From the NCBI GenBank assembly GCA_030141605.1, contig JAQGDQ010000037.1:687001-751000 (forward strand): 64,000 nucleotides of DNA. Reading direction: 5' to 3'. This document shows positions 51,201 through 62,700 of the stretch, piece after piece (position 1 is the stretch's first letter; every line of letters begins with the position of its first letter). Under the pieces are notes generated by a model. That model was given only the letters and a program-made list of their open reading frames with translations. It was not told where the DNA came from and searched no databases. This DNA is from Tubiluchus corallicola (lineage: Eukaryota > Priapulida > Priapulimorpha > Priapulimorphida > Tubiluchidae). The translations under genes and the position numbers were made by a program.

Positions 51201-54200
51201 TAACCAAGGGAAAACAGAGTTATTGCATATTAGCCTTACACCGTACCAATTGTCTTTCCATAAACACCACCTCAAGAGTGCTTCATGAGTAGATTGTAGT
51301 TTCAATTGATGATGACATTGCTGGAAGATAATAAAGCCCTTTTGATATGAATACCTAATAAAATAGAATTTCAATTTGCAGTTGCTATGGAATCTGTGTC
51401 AATTTTCTGAAAGTATTAAAAAATGGTCATGAATTACTGTTTGAAGAAACCCTGAAGTGTAACTATATGTATATATTATGTATTAAACGTAATCCCAAAT
51501 TACACGTAAGAAAAACGAAAACATGAAATAACATTATCAAACTTCGATGTGAACTATGGACTTTGAGATGTAAGCATTATTTCACAACTAGTCTGTCTGC
51601 ACCATTTTGCACTTTATTCAACATTTTTGGAATTACAGCCTGGATTGCTGACATATGTTTCAAAAATTTGTATTCCCTATTAACGTTGAGTATTTGTTTA
51701 ATGAAAAATCTGTCACATTTTTTTAAATTTTTTTAGTCACCAGAATAACTTTTGTGAGTTTATTAAAGGGAAAGAAAGTTGAAATGTGATTTATGTGCAT
51801 ATATGATGAAAATGTCCATACAAAGTTATAATTCCTTGCCTTATGCTTACCTTTTTGAAAGTCATATGTAACTGAAAAAGAAAATTGTTAATAATTTGAA
51901 ATGTTCTCACCAGCTGGGAAAACATGACAATTCACTATCCCAGTGTTCATAAAAAATGTCACTGATTCACCAAAGACATTATTAATCTTATTGACAAGGT
52001 AAAGTAATTTAATTCTTTTGCTTAGTTAATGAAATGTACGTTACGAATGTTTAGATTATTTTTTCAAACTTTATGCAATGTCATGTAAACTTGATTCAAA
52101 TGACTTACATCTTTAAAATGCCTAGTGGTCATCACATGAGTTTAAATTTTCAAGTGTTGCTGCTAGTATAAGTTCTGTGCACAATAAGGCAGTATGTCGG
52201 TGATACAAAATTTCAAGAGGATTTCTTGGCTTTATGTAAGAATACTGTTTTCTTGTGCTGTAAGTAAATTTTTATGTAGTTCAACAGTTTATGTTTCCAC
52301 AGAGCATAATTCAATTTAATGTTACTTTTCAGCACTTTCTCAGTAAGTTGTACACATTTCTGATAGATGAGATGCACGTGGGCATGCATAAAGCCATAAC
52401 ACCAGGTGGAGACACCAGCTTATCAATAGAAATTCCAGAAAGCCTAGTCTCAACTGATGCATTAACATTCTTTGCAAAAGAAGCTGAGCTAATGGGTGAT
52501 CACTTAAATGCAGAGAAATACTATACCGAGGTATGTTTCACAGTGCAAGTACTATGTTTAGCTTGAAAAATACGAAGCTGTTTGCTATTAATTTGTTCTA
52601 ACGACAAAAAATAAGTTTGTTTTATACGTAGCTGTACCTGTGTCTTTTTTTCACAATTATTAAATTGGGAGCTTCACATACTTTGTACCCAATGATACAG
52701 TAGAAAATATAGTTATTATATGAGTACCTTGAATTTATGGCACAATTTATTTTCATGCTGAAGCTATTTGACTACTAACCAAAACATAAAATCAAAAGCA
52801 GAACACAAGAATATCTATAGTAGGTGCCGTTTATTAGACTCACGGTTAATAGAATCAGTTGCTTAACTGACTCAAAAACGTCTGGTACGGGCTGCTCCTA
52901 TTCAAATGTGCCTAAAAACTGTTGGTAATTGACTCAAATAACTGCGTATAATTGACTTATTATTTTCCTTCATGTACTTAAAATAAGACACTTAAGTGTA
53001 CCCAAAATGCTTTTGCTGTTTTTATGTTATTTTTGTATCAATATTGTGCACTATGATATGCGTAGAAACGGTCATGTTAGGTACAGCTTTGTTTGTAAGA
53101 AAGTACTGTATGTTTTTCATATGCCTACTATGTTAGCAAAGCGGTTTTGCCTTGAATCTGTCACCCACTTATCCAGTGTAGTTAACCTCGTTATCACTTG
53201 CCCAGCAGTTTGCTTTTGAACTTCCCGGTACTTTTCACGAGGGAAGCAATGTGAAGAAACAAGTGTTTTGCATGAATATGTGCAGCATACATCAACAGAT
53301 TTTCATTATCATTTTCATTATCAACACTTTTATCATTATGAGAATTTCATAAATCAACTTCTTTGTGAAGAAATAAAGCAACTGACCTTGCAGGAATTTT
53401 TGTGGTAATAATCAGATTTGGCAATTTTTTGTTTTCATTTTTTATTAATTCACTTATATACATTAGTATTCCTAAATAATTGTACGTAGGAATTGACATT
53501 AATTCACCTCTAAAATCCATTTAAAGCCTTTGCAATACATATGAAGGTGACGAGTCATGACTCCCACTTCTGTAGTAGTAACTCACCCGTCGGCTAATTG
53601 AATCAGTCAGTTAATATGGTCAAAACACTTCCGAAAGTGAGTCTATTAAGTCTAGCTCATACTGTCTCTATACTCTCTCATTTTCTCTGATAAAAGTTAC
53701 ACAATGCCACACAGAATAGTAAACAGTTATTGGCAGCTTAAATATCTGTTTGTCTTTTTGATTTGTATTGTGTATGATTTGTTGTTTGTTTTTGTTTCAA
53801 GTTAATAGGCCGTGATGACAAGAGGCTGGAGAGTTGGTATAATTATGGAAAATTTTGCCTAATGAGAGACGATATGATTAAGGTAGGTGTTACTTATGTT
53901 GAATTCTTGTTAATTCATTTTTTGCCCTAACAATTTCATTGATTGGAACAGGCCCAGTTTTGTAGGTCCTGTATTTGCCTTATGTCATGATCCCCATTTT
54001 AATCAACCTTCAAAAAAGACGAATAATATAATTGCAGCTTTTAATGAATCAAAATCAAATTCAAAATCGGTTTTTAAAAATGAAGCTCTAAAGCTTGTAA
54101 AAATTGCCTTCAGAGGGCACGATTCACTTTGCAAAAATCACCCAGTAAATCAAGCTTGGATATCTAAAATAAATAAATGTGTTTAACAACTACAGTCAAA

Positions 54201-56756
54201 TTTGGTTTTAAGTTGTTACATTGCCTAACTGTAAGTATAACTTACATTGTTAATGACTGACAAGTGAAAGTGGAATGCTGTGATAAATGGTGGCATATGA
54301 ATGTCTATAAGAGACAGAATGAAGGACTAATGATGATAATGGTGGTAGTGTCAATTTTAGTAAAGCAATATCTTTAATTCACTCTACATGTACACTACTT
54401 TGTAACAGTTTGTTTTTCCACAATTGATCTTTAATTATCTCCACATTTTGCATTTGTTTATATTCACCAGCTTTTGTATCTTTATAGCTTTCAACAGTTG
54501 TTAATATTTGAAGAAAAAATAAAAGAAAGAAAACAGAAAGCCCTAAAAGTTTCTGGATATTTACTGGTATATTAATTTGTGCGATACAAAGTAGTTGTTT
54601 AATTTTAATTGATTTAATTTGTCAATTCTAATTTTTACAGGCAGAAAGTTGTTTTAAAGAATGTTTAGTAATTGACAAGAGGCACTTACAAAGGTATTGT
54701 TGTCAACTGTTAAATTTTAAATCTGTAGTTAACTAGTGGGCGACCCTGAATTCTGTTGCAATGAAATGAATTTCTGGACTCAGTTTTTTGATTGTGAAAA
54801 TTGTGTTCATTAAATTATTATTAATAATAATAATAATATAATAATAACAATAAGAAGGAGAAAAAAAGAACAACAGAACAACAACAATAATAATCTTTAT
54901 TTAAAGTTGGCTTTAAGTTCAGCAGACACAAACCTAGCTGCTGTGAGACTTTTATAAAAATTGCTTTTTACATAAACTCATATCTTGGTTTGCTGGACAA
55001 AAGCGGGGAGACGTCGGTCCGAATTTCCCGATTGTCCATATATACCGATACTAAGCTAATACAGTAGGTGCCATGTATTAGACTCATGGTAATGTGGAAT
55101 CAATCACCTAATTGTCTGATAAGTCATAAGTCATTTATTTCAGTCATTTGTGTTTCAAAAACGTCTAGTACGGGCCGCTTCTGATATACAAGCTATACAC
55201 GTGTCGTTACATGATGCTAGGTTGCACTGATGTAGTGATGTAAACAAAGTGACGGCCCGCCAACTAGTGGTCAGCTCACAAAACAACGGACCGTGTCCGT
55301 AGTATACAGGACTTTTAACTGTCCAGATTTTGTCCAATTTTTCCGATATCCATTAGAGCTCGGTCCGCCAAACCGAGACATGAGTGCACATGTAAATGAA
55401 ATTTGCACCGTTCTGCACAAAGTTAAAACAATTGGGAGGCTGCTATTAATTTCTACTACAAAATCAACTATACCAAATTGATATTGTTTATGCAGTTCAT
55501 TTTTCCATTTTTTAGGACAGAATTCTTTTCTCGCACATGATTAATAAGCTGTGTGTGTAAATTTTTAGTATGACGATGTTTGGCATTGTGTGTGCATTGC
55601 AAGAAAAGTACGACACTGCCGAGACATTCCTCGAAATTGTGACTTCAATTAACCCTACTGACATGTGTGCTTGGACGATCTTTGGTAAGCTGATAACCTA
55701 ATATTAAATAAAATGAAGAATCTGACTTTGGAGTCCCTGAATTTTTGTTTATCTAGTTTAAAAGCATTAATTACAAAGTCACAGAAGCATAATAATTACA
55801 ATAAACAGCATGGAAAATCATCATAATGAGGGCTAAATGGCTCACACAATAATGTTTAACTTTTGCCATGTTAACTTTTTCTTGGTCATGTAGGCTTTCA
55901 TGAGGTTTGCGAGTTCGGCGACTATATGAAAATTTCTGAGTTGTTTGCTATGTTCAAAATTGCTGTGCTCTCTAATTTCAAAATTCACAAAAATTCGGCA
56001 AACATTTTTTGTTGCTTTTTGAATGTTACGATGATTTTTCAACCATTTTGCGACATTTTGGCGAACCTTGGTTGTACCACACCTTTTCTGCGAAAATTTC
56101 ATGAAATACTCACACAAATATTGTGCAACATTTGCATTGTCCGAAATTCACAAAAAAATGTGGTGAAAGACGCGCAAAGTTCCCACGAATTTTTTTGTGA
56201 CAAGACACAGTCATGAGAGTATTTTGGCGATTGTTAGACTTATAAAATTTTCGATTGCAGCAAAAAATCGCGGCCTCGTGAAACCCTGGCTTTAGCAACA
56301 ATATTGTCTCATGAATTTCATGTTGTGCTGAAATGTGGAGAGAGATGAGGAAAATATCAAATATATATGTCCATACCTAAAAATAGATTCATGAGTATCT
56401 GTAGTTTTGTTCTGCTGTCTGCCTGGGCTTTTAATTTGTTTCATTTATAAATTTGTTTTTTAGTTTGCAATTGTTGTTTCAGGTCTTTACTATGAAGGGT
56501 TTGGCAATGACATTGGTGCAGAAGGAGCATTTGATGAAGCGCTCAAATTGCAGGCTGCACATTTTGTTCCTGTTGCTGATCCAGATACGAGTCAACAAGA
56601 AGATTTTCGTGTAAAAACTGGATACCAAAGTCCAGAAAAATCTAGTATTTTAACCACTCAAGTGGACAGTTGTGGTTAGTAATGTTTTTATTGTTTATAC
56701 GTAGATATGTATTGTTTGGTTAGCTGATGCTGAGAAAATGTTTTTATTTGTGTGCA

Positions 56757-56787
<31 letters not shown>

Positions 56788-59700
56788 CCACATATATATA
56801 TATGTGGTACATGAGAAAACCTGAAATTCATATGCAATGGATTCAATTGATATAAACATTTCTATGTACAACAAAAAAGCGATTATTTCATTGAAAGAAC
56901 CTCCCTGAAAGGTTTTACTTTGAAGCTTATTATTTTTGCATTGTTGCCTTGTTGTGAGTCTGCGCATTTCCTTCAAAAAGAACAGAATCATTGATTATTA
57001 TTTTATATGAATATAATTTTTGATGTTTTTGAGAATATTTAAATCACTCTTTAATTATCCAACTTTTACCTTAACTGTGGAAAACAATCAATGTTCTAAC
57101 AGTATCTCGACATAATAAATACATTGTGTACGTGCTAATATTTATTTATACAATTTATTAAGGTGAAAAATTATATTAATGTATTACATTTTATTAGATT
57201 TTAGCAGAAGAGCTTTCAGAGTTAGCTCTATTCTTGGTAATAATCGTACTTTTCGTATTGGTTTCACATCTTTTCTATTTTAGGATTTTTTCCACCCATT
57301 GACAAGTTTCAAACTGACATACCAAAAGCTACGGTGAATGGAGAATCTGTTATTTTTATGGAGACGACAAAATTTTTACTGGAAAACAGAGCAGTGCTGG
57401 TAATTTTTAACGTTCAATGTAGTAGGAATACTTTTAAATCTCTTCATGGCATCATTATAGCAGAATCAGTCAGTTATCACAGTTTTGTTAAGGAAAAGAA
57501 CTTACCAATTTACCTGTTGTATTGTCATAGAAAGGATATTTTATTGGAGTCTTTCATTTATATTTTCGTCCAACAGGATTATAAAGCACTGCACACTCTC
57601 TAGTAGTTTTGCCTACTCTTCAATAAGGCCTACTCCACGATGGTTGACTCGTAAGTTCTATGTGCCCTGGCCCATGGGTAATGAATATAAAACAATTATT
57701 TTCTAAATCTGGAATTTTTTGGAGTTTTAAAATACTTGCAATTGTATTAGCACTTTGTTTCAAATGGCAGGCCCCATTGCCTCACACGATTATATTGTAT
57801 TTTTTCTGGCAGTACTTGGTTGATTGTGAACAATGATCAGCGTGGCAGATGTGTAACACTGTAGTATTGTTATTTTTTGTACCTTTGAATGGAGCACCGT
57901 ATTTAGAACAGAGACCATATGTCTGGATCAAAAAGAAACTAATTTGAAACTTACTTTTTTGCCTGTCAGTAAAGACTTATGCTAACCAATCTAACTTCTT
58001 GTGATCATAGACTTTTCTAGACTTTATTCTTTGTTGTATTGTTTTTCTGGGAAGAGATATTGTAAAAACAAACACATTTTCATTGGAACGTTAAGATCTA
58101 ACCAACTTTGGCGCTATCCTGTTTTTACCGTTAATACAATATTTATTGTTTTTTGTGTATTTATTTATACTGCAGTTTGCCGAAAGAGCTTTAGGACATC
58201 TGACAATATTACTGTCAAAAGAGCCCGTCAATATGGAGGAATATAGTTTTCTGCTAGCCAAATTACACAATTTGAGAGGAAGCTACGAAGAGAGCCTTAA
58301 TTGCATCAATGAAGCACTGGAGCATGATGTTGGGGTAGTAATATTGTTCCATTGAATAAGTTCTTCAAAGTTCGTAAAATTCAACACATTTTGACAGGTC
58401 AACTGACAGATACTTAGTTATGGAACCAAATCGTTTTTAGTTTCAAAGAACTTTGCGAATATCTTTGTGACAAGTCTGTGCATTATAGCAAAGTACTTAA
58501 AACCCTCATTAATTGCAGCTAGTGGTAACACTTTGGTAACTAGTAATACTTCCAATGTGCTAAATGTTTCCAGTGTTATGTAACTGACTACCAAACTCAG
58601 TTATTAGGATATGTTTTTAATTTTATATTAACCAATAAAAATATTTCAGTTGTGGACTTTGTTTCTAAGCTTGAACACTGCTTTCCAACAGGCCTAGAAT
58701 ATGATTTCATCTACATGAAGCTGTTTTGTTTTCGGAATTTAGACAAAGGTTTTTTCTCTAAATGGTTTTTGGTCGTTCTTCGGTGATTACTGTGTCTGAA
58801 CAATATTAGAATTTCCAAAGTTGATGAAGGAGGCAAAGTTGTCATTATGGATAACCAAACTTATCGCATCAAAATTTTTGAACTGCTTAATGATGACCAA
58901 GTTTAGAAAAACTTCAAAAAACCTATTTACTGAAATGCAGTCTTCTTTTAGCAAAAATCTGTATCTAATTATTTACGAGGTTATAAAGACACTCTGAGAT
59001 GTTTTCAATCAAGACTGCCATGATTGCCACATGCTTATGGTCTTCAAAAATTCATGAGAATAATGTTGCCCTTAGACTTATCACATCTAGCCATTGTTCT
59101 CCAAATTTCTTATCGAAATTTCTAGCTAAAATCTTGTTTCAAACATTAGGCTCATTTTCGGATGTTCACTTTTTACATAACTTAGACCTGCTTAATAAAC
59201 TAGACAATATCATTGTAGGTAATATCAAATTTGTTTTTTTTGAGGCTCAGTCACTTTTCATGAATGTACCGATTCAACCAACTTTATTTTTTTACGAAGA
59301 AGATTAATTCACTGTCCCTATTGACTGCTTCATTGAGCTCACTGAATTTTGCATAAAGAATTTTGCTCAATTCAAAGGCAATTCCTTTGAACCAATACTT
59401 GACAAGGCTAAGGATAACCTCTTACCTGTTCTGGCTAACCTGTTTTTAGAACATGTTGAATCTGAAATTTTGCTACTTTACACTAGTCTACATTCCAAAC
59501 AGTGACTTTTGCTATGTGGATGATGTCTTGTGCTCAGTCATTCAAATTTCGATTGCATAATTTTACCCTACTTTAATTTTACTTACGAAGTTGAATGTCA
59601 AAATAAAAGATGCTTGTAGATGTTCTCATTCATAATCATTCGACCCATTTGTCTTCCTCGTTTTACAAAAAACACAACAATCTGAACTTTATTTGCACCA

Positions 59701-62700
59701 TTTTCCCCGAGCACTACGTATTTGTGCTAATATTTACGTTTAAGCTAAACTAACCTATATAAAAACCTCTTTGATAAAATTGGGTTGTCCTGGAGATGTT
59801 GTCAAAAAAGAACTATGTAAAGCCAAATATTACTCAAATAAATCTCGAAATTCAGCTACTGAAGCCATAAATAATAAACCTATGTTAAAAAACTTTGTTG
59901 CTCTACATGCTTCTTGCCTTGAGATCCTTAATACAGTTGTCAATTTAAAAGGCACTAAACACATATTCAAATAAAACAACAAATAAAAATCAGTTCTTTG
60001 TAACAACAATTCTTCTTAATTCAAAAATAACTGCAGTGTTTACAAAGTACCCTGTAAATAATATGATAAAATCTATTATGGTGAAACTTGATGTGACTTA
60101 AAAACCCTTAAAGAACATATTCATGGCATCAAAATTCAAAAACCTGAAAGTAGCATTGCCAATCATGTTGAGGAAACTAGTCATGCCTTTCATTTTAACA
60201 ACTCTGGAATTCTTTTTAAATAACGTCACTAAAATGCTACATTGTAGAGTCTGTTTTAATAATAAAAAAATTCTGTTCTGTTAAGTGTGTTAACCTTTTT
60301 TTAAATGATGTGTTTTTACCTCACAGCATTCTGCTTTCTTAACACATCTCTGTGTTAGCTAAATCTTACTTACTCAAATGCAGTATTCTTTTAACAAAAA
60401 ACTCTGAATCTAATTATTTCCTGCTTTCAGCATTATAAAAACACTCTGAAATGTATAACACTCAAGACTGCCATAATTTTATGGTCTTTCAAAAATTCAT
60501 AAGAATAATGTTGTGATTAAACATAACATATCCAGATGAGTTCTTTTAGTTGTTACTTATCTAACAGTATGTATTCATAGTTAAATTCACCCTAGTCTGT
60601 CCACTTTTTACTACTTGGGCTTTGCTTGAAGTGCCAGTAATGCCTGATCTCGCTAGCATAGTCATTATGTTACTAAGTGGATCTCTTAAATTTGACTAAA
60701 TTTAACCATCCATTTTCAACTTATTTAAATAACTTGTAAACTCACTACCGTGGGGTTGTCCTCTTTTGGCTTTATTTGGTTCACCCTTTTCGTCTGATGA
60801 ATCATTTCGTACAATTTTACTCTTTTGCTCTTCCCCTCCAACCCTATGGGTTGTCTTAACCTCGTACGTCATTTTCACTCACTCAAGCAAAAGATATGAA
60901 ACAAAGTGATCTTTACGGCAATGCACGCATTCGAAATTCACCAGAAAATGTAAATTATTTCATTTCAAAGTCTTTTTCGTTTAATAGTAACTATGAATTC
61001 TTTCTGTAATAATAATAATGCATTAAAACCTTCAATGTCTGTTGGGGTTATATAGGTCTTTATCATTGTTTATGCCATAGTGATGTTCGAATTGCATGTT
61101 TTTTTTTACAGAATGCTTTGTACTGGGGAATTCTTGGTACAGCTAAAGAACAGTTGAAGCAGAAAACCTCTGCTTTAGAATGTTATGAAAGAGCTCTGGC
61201 ATTGGAAGAAAGGCCACTACTTGAGATGCGGCCAATTTATATGCAATTGGGAAATTTATATTTGGATGGCGAGAAAGTAAATTGTGTCTTGAGTTTTTAA
61301 AAAATAATTAGACATTACTATACAAAATGGATTGAACAAAATGGATCGTAATGCGCCTGGTTTATGCAAATGCAAATGTTGACATTCTTCGTAAAATACC
61401 AGTTAAGTCAGGGGTGTGCAAACCGTGGCCCGCGGGTCGCTTGCTGCCGTGAGGTCTTGTGTGCGACGAGGTTTGTCAAGCTAATGAAAGTGCAACTCGG
61501 GCGATGAATCGAGTCGCAAGTATCGGGAAGATGTTTCTAGCTAAAGTCCGCATGATCGCAAAGATAATGCAGGTAGATCACTTGGATTTAGCCGTTACGA
61601 GAGGGTTGGCACTTAATGTCATTGTCGGACATGGTGAAATTTCGCGATACTCACTTGGAACAAAAAAGGTAATGTAAAGTCACAGAACACTGGAAACTGT
61701 CACGGAAGCTGCTATTCTAATGCCAAAGTGTGCAAGAAATGCAACAAGCAATCTCATTGGCTCGTAGGAAAACCAACCAGCCAATCTCTAGCCTTCTGTT
61801 GTCAGTGGTGGGCATTGGTGTCAGTTGTCTGGGCCGGTGGATCATCATAATAAATATAAAATAACCAAGTCAAAATTATCTACCTGCTATAACCAAGAAG
61901 ATGACTGGGCCGATCAGTTTGTAGCTCACAAGCTGTAAAAGTGAAACTTGATACAGATTTTAGTTTCTACTACAAGAGATTAGTTTGGTTTTTGTCTTCT
62001 TTGGTTTTGAGATTATTACAATGACAACTAATGTGCATTGTAATAAGATTACCATTATGTGACGTGAAAGTTGAAATCTATGGTTTTTAATAACTTCTAG
62101 AATAGTTTTCCTCGGTGTAATAGTAATGATGCAACAGATCAGATGCAAAAAAATCTTTATTAGGCCCTACTATTCTTGATTTCTTGACTAAACTGCATAC
62201 GACTTGCCGGAATTGTGGGAAAGTTTAATGTGGCCCGTCTAGTCAGATAATTTGCACACCCCTGAGTTAAGTAAATGGTAAAATATTTCTTGTTTTCTTC
62301 TCAAAATGATCTACAAGTGATGACAGTGTTCTAGGGCTTTATCGTAATATATCTAGTGTTAGCGAGTACCCGTAAAATAATTTTCCGATTTTTCAGTACG
62401 AAGAAGCCAAACAAGCATTTCTGCAAGCTTGTGTAGTCACTCCTTCCTGTTTGTCTTGGCTTGGTGCTGGTAAAGCTTGTTATAGGGTAGGTGTGGGTAA
62501 AGGCTGTGTAGAGATTGATGATTTATAATCCTAATTGCAAGATTACCTATTATTGTAGGTCTTAATTCAATCCTTATGTAGCTCAGTAACCAAATAGTAT
62601 ACAGTATAATGGACTAATATTGAAGCCTGCTACAGTGAGTTTCTGGTTACTACGAGTAAATTTCAGTCCTGTCAAATTTAGGCTTAAATTCATATTTAAA

